Source: Sediminibacillus massiliensis
GTDB taxonomy: Bacteria > Bacillota > Bacilli > Bacillales > Amphibacillaceae
NCBI RefSeq assembly: GCF_900156915.1
Contig: NZ_LT732535.1
Span: 2,778,056 to 2,842,055 of the forward strand
Direction: 5' to 3'
DNA: 64,000 bases
Numbering within the stretch: position 1 is the first letter of the stretch; the number at the start of each line of letters is the position of its first letter. Shown here piece after piece: positions 25,366 through 33,612 of this stretch. The notes under the pieces were generated by a model. It worked only from the letters and a program-made list of their open reading frames with translations. It was not told the DNA's origin and did not search any database. The position numbers were made by a program, and so were the translations under genes.

Positions 25366-26856
25366 ATGTTCAAGAGCATAATTTACAAGATAAAGGAGGT
25401 GCTGTATCGATTGAATATAATTAAAGGAATCAATAGCTTGGAGAATCACAAGGACATTTACATGAATGAGGAAATGTACCAGAAGATAGATGACTGGAAG
25501 GCTTTATACAAAGGCTATCATGAAGAAATACACACAATTAAATATCATACTGTTGGCAAAGGGCAGCAAACCCGCCGAATGCAGACATTGAACATGCCAA
25601 AGGTCATCTCAGAGGAGATGGCTTCTTTAGTTTTTAATGAAAAATGCGAGATTAGCATTGGCGATGAGGGCCTGAAAAAAGACATTAACGATGTTTTCAA
25701 AAAGAACAAGTTCTATAAAAAGTTCCAGGACTATCTTGAATATAACTTCGCTCATGGTGGTATGGTCATCAAGCCTTATGTAGAAGGGGAGCAAATAAAG
25801 TTTTCGTTTGTGACAGCTGATTGCTTTATCCCTATCTCATGGGGCAATGATGGCGTTCGAGAGGGTGTCTTTGTTAATGAATTCCGAAAAGGCAATAAGA
25901 AATACACTCACTTGGAATGGCATATCTGGGAAAACGGTATATATGTTATCCGCAACGAAGTGTATGAGAGCAAAAACGGCAATGATTTAGGGATTAAAGT
26001 TCCTTTGGAGCGATTCTTCCCTGATCTGGATGAAGAAGTACCAATCGAAAACTTGAAACGGCCTTTATTCGTTTATTTTAAGCCGAATATCGCTAACAAT
26101 ATCGATACTCAGAGCCCGATGGGCATATCTTTGTATGCAAACTCCATAGATACCATTAAATCAATTGATACAGCCTTTGACAGCTTTCAGAGAGAATTCC
26201 GTCTAGGGAAAAAGCGTATCTTGGTGCCGGCGCAAATGGTTAAAACAGTGGTGGATCCAAACACCCAAGAGTTTCATCGTTACTTTGATGCTGATGACGA
26301 AACCTACGAAGCAATGAAATATCAGCAGCCAGAAGAAGGCAAAATCCATGATATCTCCATTGAGTTAAGAGTGGAAGAGCATATTAGCGCCATTAACGCC
26401 ATGTTGAACCTTCTTGCTATGCAGACAGGCTTTTCTTCAGGAACATTCACATTCGATGGCCAGAGCATGAAAACAGCTACGGAGGTTGTTTCCGAACAAT
26501 CTAAGACATTTAAATCGAAGAAGTCTCATGAAACCATTATTGAGGCCGGACTGCAGGAATTGATTGAATCTATCGTTCAGATAGGTGAGCTTTACAAATT
26601 GATTAGCGCTCCGAAAGATGTGGAAGTCACTGTTACTTTTGATGATAGCGTGGCAGAGGACAAAACGGCAGAGGTTGCCAGGTCTATTCAGTTGGTAAGT
26701 AACAAACTCAGTCCCCGGAAAAAGGAAATCATGAAAATTCATGGGGTCACAGAAGAGGAAGCGTTGGAAATGATGAAGGAAATCGATGAAGAGAATGCTA
26801 CAGCAACAGCTCAAGACGTGGATTTCTTCGGAACAGGCCAAGGCAGTGGTAACTGA
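25366..26856 (+). CDS. Portal protein, A118/SPP1 gp6-like
   Basis: Forms the dodecameric DNA gate at one capsid vertex. 496 residues; the pattern NMPKVISEEMASLVFNEK, FAHGGMVIKPYVE and GTFTFDGQSMKTATEVVSEQ is that of the A118-type portal family. GGCGGTG precedes the ATG. Overlaps the next gene by 1 bp. Confidence 0.94.
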   Translation: MFKSIIYKIKEVLYRLNIIKGINSLENHKDIYMNEEMYQKIDDWKALYKGYHEEIHTIKYHTVGKGQQTRRMQTLNMPKVISEEMASLVFNEKCEISIGDEGLKKDINDVFKKNKFYKKFQDYLEYNFAHGGMVIKPYVEGEQIKFSFVTADCFIPISWGNDGVREGVFVNEFRKGNKKYTHLEWHIWENGIYVIRNEVYESKNGNDLGIKVPLERFFPDLDEEVPIENLKRPLFVYFKPNIANNIDTQSPMGISLYANSIDTIKSIDTAFDSFQREFRLGKKRILVPAQMVKTVVDPNTQEFHRYFDADDETYEAMKYQQPEEGKIHDISIELRVEEHISAINAMLNLLAMQTGFSSGTFTFDGQSMKTATEVVSEQSKTFKSKKSHETIIEAGLQELIESIVQIGELYKLISAPKDVEVTVTFDDSVAEDKTAEVARSIQLVSNKLSPRKKEIMKIHGVTEEEALEMMKEIDEENATATAQDVDFFGTGQGSGN

Positions 26857-27980
26857 TGGACAAAAAGAAGCTGCAGAATCTTTCTAAGCCTATCGTTGAT
26901 GTTTACATGGGGATTGAAGAACAAATCCTTGTAAATATCGCTAAGAAAATAGCCAAGGATAAGAGATTGCTAGACGAAATCGAAAAGGGTGGAGAAGTCA
27001 GCAAGATTGAATCCTGGCAGCTGCTAAGGCTTAACGATCTAAACACTCTTACAGAAGAGAATCTTGAAACATTATCCCAGTATTCTGGCAAGGCAATTGA
27101 GGAAATAACCAAGATGTTGGAAGAAGCCGGTTATTCTGCTGTTCAAGAGACAGAGGATGACTTACAAGAGGGTGCTGAAAAGGGTGTTCTCCGAAAAGCA
27201 CCACCAGTCGAGGAAAGCACAGCCCTGCAGGATGTTTTAGTTGCTTTTGATAGGCAAGCAAAGGATAGATTCAATCTCATCAATACGACTATGCTAGAGC
27301 AATCACAGCAAGTCTATTTAGACATTATCAACCGGACTACAGGTGAAGTATTGGCGGGTGTCTCCACACCACAAGAAGCATTGAGAAAGACTGCTTCTGA
27401 ATGGGCAGAAAAAGGAATGCCAGTTTTAGAGAAAAGCAATGGCGCTAGAATGTACACAGAAGGCTATGTGAGCATGATTACCCGCTCCATGAGCAACAAC
27501 ATAGCAAACGACATGCAAGACGCCAGAATGGACGAATATGGCAATGATTTGGTGGAAGTAAGCTCCCACTCTGGCGCCCGTCCTAAATGTGCACCTTATC
27601 AGGGTAGAATTTATTCCAGAAGTGGCAATCATCCTAAATACCCTGCCTTGGCTAGTACAAGTATTGGAGAGCCGGACGGATTATTCGGTGTTCATTGCGG
27701 CCATATTAAATATCCATTCATTGAAGGAGTCAGTAAACGGACTTATAAGCCCCGGGATCCGGAAACGAATGATAGGCAGTATGAAAACAGCCAGAAGCAA
27801 CGATATCTGGAAAGGCGCATCCGTGATGCTAAGCGTGAAATGCGGATGATGGAGGCTATGGAGGATTCAAAAGGTCTTGAAACTGCCAAACGCAAGGTTT
27901 TGGATAGACAAGCAAACATGAGAGGGTTCATTAAGTCTACAAATCGTACACGCCAGTATGATAGAGAGCAAATCTATTAG
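26856..27980 (+). CDS. Minor capsid protein, A118 gp4 type
   Basis: 374 residues, family 'phage minor capsid protein 2'. The centre carries VEVSSHSGARPKCAPYQGRI and FGVHCGHIKYPFIEG, reminiscent of the SPP1 gp7/Mu gpF fold. Located between portal and scaffold as usual; probably a few copies per head, assisting DNA ejection or assembly. Confidence 0.9.
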   Translation: MDKKKLQNLSKPIVDVYMGIEEQILVNIAKKIAKDKRLLDEIEKGGEVSKIESWQLLRLNDLNTLTEENLETLSQYSGKAIEEITKMLEEAGYSAVQETEDDLQEGAEKGVLRKAPPVEESTALQDVLVAFDRQAKDRFNLINTTMLEQSQQVYLDIINRTTGEVLAGVSTPQEALRKTASEWAEKGMPVLEKSNGARMYTEGYVSMITRSMSNNIANDMQDARMDEYGNDLVEVSSHSGARPKCAPYQGRIYSRSGNHPKYPALASTSIGEPDGLFGVHCGHIKYPFIEGVSKRTYKPRDPETNDRQYENSQKQRYLERRIRDAKREMRMMEAMEDSKGLETAKRKVLDRQANMRGFIKSTNRTRQYDREQIY

Positions 27981-27991
27981 GAGGTGCCAAA

Positions 27992-28123
27992 TTGCCAGTA
28001 AGTAAAAAGGAGTTTGAGAAACTAAAGAACCAGCACGAGCAGCTTGAAATGATGTTCTTTCAGCTAGTAGAAAAAGTGAAAAAGCTTGAAGATGAGAAGA
28101 AGGAGCCTAATTACTTAGGGTAG
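27992..28123 (+). CDS. Hypothetical coiled-coil protein, 43 aa
   Basis: TTG start with TAGGAGGTGCCAAA before it; helical MPVSKKEFEKLKNQHEQLEM. Small late gene of unknown role. Confidence 0.6.
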   Translation: MPVSKKEFEKLKNQHEQLEMMFFQLVEKVKKLEDEKKEPNYLG

Positions 28124-28131
28124 GTGATGAA

Positions 28132-28221
28132 ATGTTTTTAACTGGTTTATTGATGACTATATTTATCACTATTCCTATAGTTGCATTCTTTGTTTACGCA
28201 ATGATTATGAAAAGGCGGTGA
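28132..28221 (+). CDS. Tiny membrane peptide, 29 aa
   Basis: GGGTAGGTGATGAA before the ATG; one transmembrane segment LLMTIFITIPIVAFFVY followed by basic MKRR. Unusual in a head gene cluster. Confidence 0.45.
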   Translation: MFLTGLLMTIFITIPIVAFFVYAMIMKRR

Positions 28222-28225
28222 GGAA

Positions 28226-28624
28226 TTGATACCTAAACAAGTGAAAGTCGCTGGATTGAATTATGTAGTTGAAGAAAAACCTTATGTTGGGATTAATAAC
28301 AACAAAAATTTTCTGGGTGCTTGTGATTATGACCAAACAACAATTGAGATTCTTGAAAATATCTCTGATGAAAGAAAAGAAGAGGTCTTTGTACATGAAT
28401 TGACTCACGCCATATTCGAAGCTGCAGGATATGACGAACAAGACGAGGAAATGATTAATCGTCTGGGAAAGGTCTTGAATCAAGTATTAAAAGATAATCC
28501 AAATATGTTGTCTGAAAGAAAAAGCCCTCCAGAATTGGAAACCGGAGGAGAGACTGTTAAAGCAATACAGAAATCATTGTTGGAAGCAGAACGAAAGGAA
28601 GCGCGAATAAAAGGTATGAGGTAA
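28226..28624 (+). CDS. Putative zinc metalloprotease in the head cluster
   Basis: 132 residues from TTG 28226 (GAGGAA upstream). VFVHELTHAIFEAAG carries HExxH and the local pattern of SprT/ImmA-type gluzincins. It sits between minor capsid and scaffold genes, a place where a prohead protease could act, but it is not of the usual prohead-protease families. Similar genes occur at this spot in other Firmicute phages. Role unproven. Confidence 0.72.
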   Translation: MIPKQVKVAGLNYVVEEKPYVGINNNKNFLGACDYDQTTIEILENISDERKEEVFVHELTHAIFEAAGYDEQDEEMINRLGKVLNQVLKDNPNMLSERKSPPELETGGETVKAIQKSLLEAERKEARIKGMR

Positions 28625-28756
28625 CACTTGTCTTTAAGCAACAGACGTTAAACAAGCTTATTTTTTATGCCCTTTTTAAAGGCTTGGGGTGAAACTAAGC
28701 GGATTCCTTAGCGTGGAGGGTTACACGTTAAAAAAACTAATGAGGAGACGATATAG

Positions 28757-29323
28757 ATGGATTTAAAAGAATTGCTTGGAGAAGAACTGTACAACCAAGT
28801 CATGGAGAAAGCTGGTGATAACAAGCTTGCTGTGGTTTCTGATGGAAGTTACATTCCGAAAGAGAAGTTTGATGCAGTCAACAAAGAAAAGAATGACTAC
28901 AAGAAATCTCTCGGAGAACGCGATCAGCAACTTGAAGACCTTAAAACCAAAGCCACAGGAAATGAAGAATTGCAGAACAAGATTCAACAGCTGCAAGACG
29001 ACAACCAAAAACTTAAAGATGATTATGAATCGCAAATTCAACAACAGCAATTTGACTATGCTTTAAAAGATGCGCTAGGAAATGCTAAAGCCCGCAATCC
29101 TAAAGCTATTAAAGCATTGCTAGATACTGAGAATATCAAACTTGATGGTAATAAACTATTAGGTTTGGATGATCAGCTGAAAACCATTAAAGAAAGTGAT
29201 CCATACCTTTTTGAAGAAGACCAAACAGAACAACAGCAACAAAAACCTTCATTCTCAACAGGCCAACATTCTTCTGAGAGTAACATGGACGCTTTCGCAA
29301 AAACATTACTAGGTAAAGAATAA
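28757..29323 (+). CDS. Scaffold protein, GP20 family
   Basis: 188 residues, almost wholly coiled coil (about 40-110), Gln-rich towards the C-terminus. Internal scaffold for prohead assembly, followed directly by the major capsid gene. A 130-bp gap precedes it with the hairpin CTAAG / CTTAG (near 28696-28713). GAGGAGACGATATAG is the ribosome site. Confidence 0.88.
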   Translation: MDLKELLGEELYNQVMEKAGDNKLAVVSDGSYIPKEKFDAVNKEKNDYKKSLGERDQQLEDLKTKATGNEELQNKIQQLQDDNQKLKDDYESQIQQQQFDYALKDALGNAKARNPKAIKALLDTENIKLDGNKLLGLDDQLKTIKESDPYLFEEDQTEQQQQKPSFSTGQHSSESNMDAFAKTLLGKE

Positions 29324-29342
29324 TTTGAGGAGATGATTATTA

Positions 29343-30221
29343 ATGGCGATTAACTACGCTGAAAAGTATCAAACGGAACTGGATCAAGTAATTAAACAGG
29401 CTACTCTAACAAATGTATTGGAGACGCCAAACGTTCAATGGATGGGTGCAAAGACTTTCCATGTACCTTCTCTATCTGTTAGTGGCTTTAAAAACCATAG
29501 CAGGAACGGTGGATATAACCGAGGTACGGTTGATGTAACCCATGAGCCATATACGCTGCAATTCGACCGTGATGTCGAGCTGTTTGTTGACCAAATGGAT
29601 GTAGATGAATCCAACCAGGCTGCAAGTGCTGCTAACGTAACTCGTACTTTCTTGAATGACCATGCGGGACCTGAAATTGATGCATATCGGTTCTCTAAGC
29701 TTGCTACCAATGCAATCAATGGAAACCGTGCTACAGGTGAAGCAATTACAGCTGACAATGTTATCACTGCTCTTAAGCGAGACCTACGAAAAGTACGGAA
29801 ATACGGGATTGCGAATCTAGTGGTCTATGTATCTGCTGATGTAATGGATGCCATTGAGTTATATAAAGAGGGCAAAGGAAGTATTTCAATCAGCAATGAG
29901 GGGACCATCATTGAAACTCGTGTAACCACGCTTGACGGTGTTCGTTTGATTGAGGTATTTGACGTGGATCGTTTCCATTCTAGCTTTGATTTCACAGACG
30001 GATTTGTTCCTGCTGCTGATGCACTTCAATTGAATTGGGTTATTGTCTATCGTGGAGCGGTTGTAGCGAAATCAAAATTGAATTCTGTGTATCTATTCCA
30101 ACCAGGGGATCATACAGAAGGCGACGGGTACTTGTACCAAAACCGTTTGTATCATGATCTGTTTGTAATGAAGAATCAAGCGGCCGGTGTAATCGTATCT
30201 CACGAGCCTACTGGAGCCTAA
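29343..30221 (+). CDS. Major capsid protein
   Basis: 292 residues, A118-like HK97-fold capsid protein: MAINYAEKYQTELDQVIKQA, FDRDVELFVDQMDVDE and DAYRFSKLATNAI are typical. TTTGAGGAGATGATTATT is the ribosome site. Its length and the separate scaffold mean no fused delta domain. Confidence 0.93.
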   Translation: MAINYAEKYQTELDQVIKQATLTNVLETPNVQWMGAKTFHVPSLSVSGFKNHSRNGGYNRGTVDVTHEPYTLQFDRDVELFVDQMDVDESNQAASAANVTRTFLNDHAGPEIDAYRFSKLATNAINGNRATGEAITADNVITALKRDLRKVRKYGIANLVVYVSADVMDAIELYKEGKGSISISNEGTIIETRVTTLDGVRLIEVFDVDRFHSSFDFTDGFVPAADALQLNWVIVYRGAVVAKSKLNSVYLFQPGDHTEGDGYLYQNRLYHDLFVMKNQAAGVIVSHEPTGA

Positions 30222-30249
30222 ATAATTAATAATTACAAGGAGTGATAAC

Positions 30250-30519
30250 ATGCCTTACTTTCGTAGAGATAATGTAATTTTGCAGGAAGATGATAAGGGG
30301 AAAATAAAGGAATTAAAGGCTATGGGCTATCAAGAAGCCGATAAAAACGGGAAAATCGTGGAGGAGCAGCAAGAAAAAACTGTTGCTGAGTCAACTCATA
30401 AGAAAGTTTTGAAAGAAAATAAAGAGTTGAAGGCAAAGGTTGAAGAACTTGAAAAATCCCTGCAAGAAGCTGAATCAGCTAATAAGCAGGAAAATAACGA
30501 TAATGCGTCCTCTAAATAA
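30250..30519 (+). CDS. Small coiled-coil head protein, 89 aa
   Basis: Begins MPYFRRDNVILQEDDKGKIK, then coiled coil KVLKENKELKAKVEELEKSL. Possibly a head decoration or assembly protein by position. A GC-rich hairpin overlaps its stop and the next ribosome site. Confidence 0.65.
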   Translation: MPYFRRDNVILQEDDKGKIKELKAMGYQEADKNGKIVEEQQEKTVAESTHKKVLKENKELKAKVEELEKSLQEAESANKQENNDNASSK

Positions 30520-30534
30520 GGGGGCGCTTTATTT

Positions 30535-30933
30535 ATGGGTTATATCGATATTACCTATTACCGGGATGATTTCAAAGGAAAAGAAGAACCGGACGATACC
30601 ACAATTGAAAGGTATATTGAACGTGCCAGTGATGTTATAGATCAAGTGACCAGGTATTCCGTTGCTAATTACGGCATTGATAACCTGGCAACCTTTCTAC
30701 AGAAGCAAGTTAAAAAGGCTACAGCTGCACAAGTGGAGTTTTATGTGGAGAAGGACGGCGATTCTGAAGTTAATGCCGGAACAGAGGGCGATTTAGGGAA
30801 TGTAAAAGTAGGTACGTTCAGCTATGGTGGCGGTGGAAGCACCGGAAATAAACAGGCCGACAGAATAAGCCCTAGCGCCTTATCTTACCTGGAACCAACT
30901 GGATTACTTTATGCCGGATTGGATGTGAGGTAA
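30535..30933 (+). CDS. Head-tail adaptor protein
   Basis: 132 residues, helical, with IERYIERASDVIDQVTRYSV; YqbG/SPP1 gp15-like adaptor that binds under the portal. Position right after the capsid genes supports it. Overlaps the next gene by 1 bp. Confidence 0.8.
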   Translation: MGYIDITYYRDDFKGKEEPDDTTIERYIERASDVIDQVTRYSVANYGIDNLATFLQKQVKKATAAQVEFYVEKDGDSEVNAGTEGDLGNVKVGTFSYGGGGSTGNKQADRISPSALSYLEPTGLLYAGLDVR

Positions 30934-31277
30934 TGCCAAGAGTTAAACCGATTCCTAAGCGATTGTTGCCACATTCTACTGAATATCAAGCTTATTTAAA
31001 TAATGATGGGTGGAAGGAAAAATATGCAGATCCAGTGGCGATTCATTATGTACGTGTTGAGTCTGCAACCTCCTTGAATAGGAGTTCTAACTCTGAAGGG
31101 CAAGAAGCTAATCATTTATTGATCATTGATCGAGTTAATTCGTCATCCTTCCCACAAGTGAAAGAAAGGGACAGATTCAGAGTGCTTGGAGAGACTGAAT
31201 ACCGGGAAGTCACCAAAGTTTTGGCTCCCACAGCATTTGGCCCTGAACCACACCACTTAGAAATCGAGTTGGTTTAG
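30933..31277 (+). CDS. Head-tail connector (stopper), minor capsid 1 family
   Basis: 114 residues, MPRVKPIPKRLLPHSTEYQA and ending LEIELV; the 'Minor_capsid_1' family of A118-type phages. Next gene starts at once. Confidence 0.78.
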   Translation: MPRVKPIPKRLLPHSTEYQAYLNNDGWKEKYADPVAIHYVRVESATSLNRSSNSEGQEANHLLIIDRVNSSSFPQVKERDRFRVLGETEYREVTKVLAPTAFGPEPHHLEIELV

Positions 31278-31622
31278 ATGTTCAATGTCAAAGTAGAGTT
31301 TTTCGATATCGAGAAGAAGATTGATGATGCATTAGGTCATGGCCAGAAATACCTTGATGGTGAAATTCTTAAAGACAGTAATTTTTATATCCCGGCTAGA
31401 ACTTGGAACCTACGGGATAGTGGAGTTATTAATACGAAAGTTGGTAGTGGTGAAGTAGTATGGAAAACCAAATATGCAAGACGGTTATATTACAATCCGT
31501 ATTATGACTTCTCAACTGACAAAAATCCAAATGCCAGGGGATTCTGGTTCGAAAATGCCAAAGCACAATTTCTTAAAGAATGGCTTGATGGAGCTGAAAA
31601 AGAAGTGAAGAAGCACATTTAG
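31278..31622 (+). CDS. Minor capsid 2 family protein
   Basis: 114 residues; FYIPARTWNLRDSG and TKYARRLYYNP are the signature of the 'Minor_capsid_2' group, equivalent in place to HK97 gp10 tail-completion proteins. Confidence 0.78.
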   Translation: MFNVKVEFFDIEKKIDDALGHGQKYLDGEILKDSNFYIPARTWNLRDSGVINTKVGSGEVVWKTKYARRLYYNPYYDFSTDKNPNARGFWFENAKAQFLKEWLDGAEKEVKKHI

Positions 31623-31634
31623 GGGGTGTATCTG

Positions 31635-32024
31635 ATGGATTTTCTTGAACGATTAAAAGCATATACAGAAGGGTTGTCTTATACACCTCCTACTGTTGGT
31701 ATTGGATTATATAAAGAAGATGGAAACAGCATAGCATTGCGGCCTTCTCCAGCTAACATTAGCGAAAGGTATATGGAGAAATCGAAAATATATCCCTTTT
31801 CCTTTCAGCTGCTGGTCCATCATCGAGACAATTTAGAAGCATATCGAATGATCGAGCAATTATTAAGTGAATATGAGAATCTTTCCAACGGAGCTATCAC
31901 ATCAAGTGATGGCTCTTTTCAATTGGTTTCATTCCAATGTACTACGACTCCTAATTTTGTTCAGAAGACAAGCTATGGAGCGTTATGGACAGCCATGTTT
32001 GAAGCGGAATTATATATAAATTAA
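31635..32024 (+). CDS. Tail terminator, minor capsid 3 family
   Basis: 129 residues. ATG 31635 is chosen because AGGGGGTG lies 7 nt upstream and overlaps an alternative GTG at 31626. GIGLYKEDGNSIALRPSP and FQLLVHHRDNLEAY are family features. Caps the tail tube for joining to heads. Confidence 0.78.
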   Translation: MDFLERLKAYTEGLSYTPPTVGIGLYKEDGNSIALRPSPANISERYMEKSKIYPFSFQLLVHHRDNLEAYRMIEQLLSEYENLSNGAITSSDGSFQLVSFQCTTTPNFVQKTSYGALWTAMFEAELYIN

Positions 32025-32037
32025 AGGAGGAAGAACT

Positions 32038-32502
32038 ATGCCAGAGGGTTTTCTTACACAATCAAAACATCGCTTTGAAATTAATACTACACCTGGTACT
32101 GATCCAGGCACATACGCCCGAATGGGGCAAGGTTTTACAGGTGTCGAACCATCAAACAATGAGGAAGTAGATCAAACCGCATATTTAACAGATGACGGTT
32201 GGTTACGATCCACTGTAATGGGTGGGCAATTGATTTTGACCTTCAGCGGTCATCGCTACTATGGGGACGAAGCACAAGATTTTATTTTTTCTAGGCAGTT
32301 TTCTCTTGGGACAGAACGAGAAACGGACTATCGTTGGACAATGCCTGACGGGACTATAGTAGAAGGGGATTGTACTCTTGCTGAGATTACAGGGGCTAGT
32401 GGTGAGGCTAATGCAAAAGGCGAAATCACAGTGGCTGTTCACTTCAATGGTAAACCGAATGTTACACCACCAGATACCACTACAACTACAACAACAACCT
32501 AA
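32038..32502 (+). CDS. Major tail (tube) protein
   Basis: 154 residues; MPEGFLTQSKHRFEINTTPG, ITGASGEANAKGEITVAVHF. Ends in a run of eight Thr, an unusual flexible tail that would be exposed on the tube surface. AAAGGAGGAAGAACT is a very strong ribosome site, fitting high expression; a terminator follows. Confidence 0.87.
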   Translation: MPEGFLTQSKHRFEINTTPGTDPGTYARMGQGFTGVEPSNNEEVDQTAYLTDDGWLRSTVMGGQLILTFSGHRYYGDEAQDFIFSRQFSLGTERETDYRWTMPDGTIVEGDCTLAEITGASGEANAKGEITVAVHFNGKPNVTPPDTTTTTTTT

Positions 32503-32506
32503 TATA

Positions 32507-32534
32507 AGGGCAGCTTAATGGCTGCTCTTTTTTT
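32507..32534 (+). terminator. Terminator after the tail tube gene
   Basis: GGGCAGC and GCTGCTC with a 6-nt loop, then eight T. Probably lowers expression of the downstream tail genes relative to the tube protein. Confidence 0.8.
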
Positions 32535-32558
32535 ATTTCAAAAGGAGCGTGAAAGATA

Positions 32559-32963
32559 TTGGCAAAGTTAAGTTTTGATGTAAACAGTAAAGCATATGAC
32601 GAAGTGGAGATTGCTGGAGAAGATTATAAGCTCTTCTATGATGATGAAAGCTTAAAAAGATATCAAAAACAAGCGCAAATTTACTCGAAAAAAGCATCTG
32701 ATTATGCGAAGAAACAAGATAAAATCCCTGAAATGAGCGAAAAAGAACGCAAAAAGCTTGAAGATGAAGGGTTTGAGTTCGTTAAGGAATTCATAGAAAC
32801 ATTCCTTGGTGCCGGCTCATACGAAAAGATGTACCAGGCTTGTGGTAAATCAATGATTAATCTTGTCGGACTTATAAATCAAATTATGGAATGGTTAGAT
32901 TCCAAACTGGCAACAGTTGATGACAAGAAAAAACAGCGATACAAACCAAAACGCAAGAAGTGA
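32559..32963 (+). CDS. Tail assembly chaperone
   Basis: 134 residues from TTG 32559. MAKLSFDVNSKAYDEVEIAG and the charged C-terminus are typical of the chaperone made before the tape measure. Its end has AAGAAAAAACAG, an A-rich slip site; the next gene's frame (+1) is open through this point. Confidence 0.8.
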   Translation: MAKLSFDVNSKAYDEVEIAGEDYKLFYDDESLKRYQKQAQIYSKKASDYAKKQDKIPEMSEKERKKLEDEGFEFVKEFIETFLGAGSYEKMYQACGKSMINLVGLINQIMEWLDSKLATVDDKKKQRYKPKRKK

Positions 32964-32967
32964 TCAA

Positions 32968-33612
32968 ATGAAGCTTACGGACTGGTTGGATGACACTTTA
33001 ATTGTGCAAGGGGTCGAATTAAAGCTTGATATGGCTTTCGATAATGTCTTGCGCCTTTTTGAATTGCAGAAAGATAAAGATTTCACAGACACAGAGAAAA
33101 TTGAACAAATGTTTGAAATGCTGGTCATTAATTGCGGAGATATTGAGCTTTCTATCTATGACAAATCGGAATTAGTAGGTTTTATATTTGATAAATTCAT
33201 TCTAAATCAAGAGGACGAGGAAGAACCAGAAGAAGATGATGACAACCAGGAAGAGAGCTCAACACCTAAAAAAACATATGACTTGGAGAAGGATGCGGAT
33301 TTGATATTCGCGTCTTTTTTAATGGATTACAACATGGATCTATTCGAGTACCAGGGCAGGCTTCACTGGAAGAAATTCATTGCACTTCTAACTGGACTGA
33401 GTGAAAGAACGCCATTTAAGAAAGTGATTGAGATTCGCACATGCGATGTCCCAGAACGCAACAAGCATAACGCCAAAGACGTGGACAAGCTTCTCAAATT
33501 AAAACGTCTCCACAAGCTTGATAAACCATCCGTGGAGAGCATCAATCAAACATTTGACCAACTAGGAGCTGCATTCATTGCATCCGCCAAAGGAGGTGGA
33601 AAGCATGGCTAA
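32968..33612 (+). CDS. Gp15-family tail assembly protein
   Basis: 214 residues from ATG 32968; MKLTDWLDDTLIVQGVELKL and YLGRLHWKKF-type centre (FEYQGRLHWKKFIALLTGLS) are the Bacteriophage Gp15 signature. A long acidic tract (EDEEEPEEDDDN) lies near residue 85. Weak ribosome site; coupling to, or frameshifting from, the previous gene is possible. Overlaps the tape measure by 8 bp. Confidence 0.83.
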   Translation: MKLTDWLDDTLIVQGVELKLDMAFDNVLRLFELQKDKDFTDTEKIEQMFEMLVINCGDIELSIYDKSELVGFIFDKFILNQEDEEEPEEDDDNQEESSTPKKTYDLEKDADLIFASFLMDYNMDLFEYQGRLHWKKFIALLTGLSERTPFKKVIEIRTCDVPERNKHNAKDVDKLLKLKRLHKLDKPSVESINQTFDQLGAAFIASAKGGGKHG

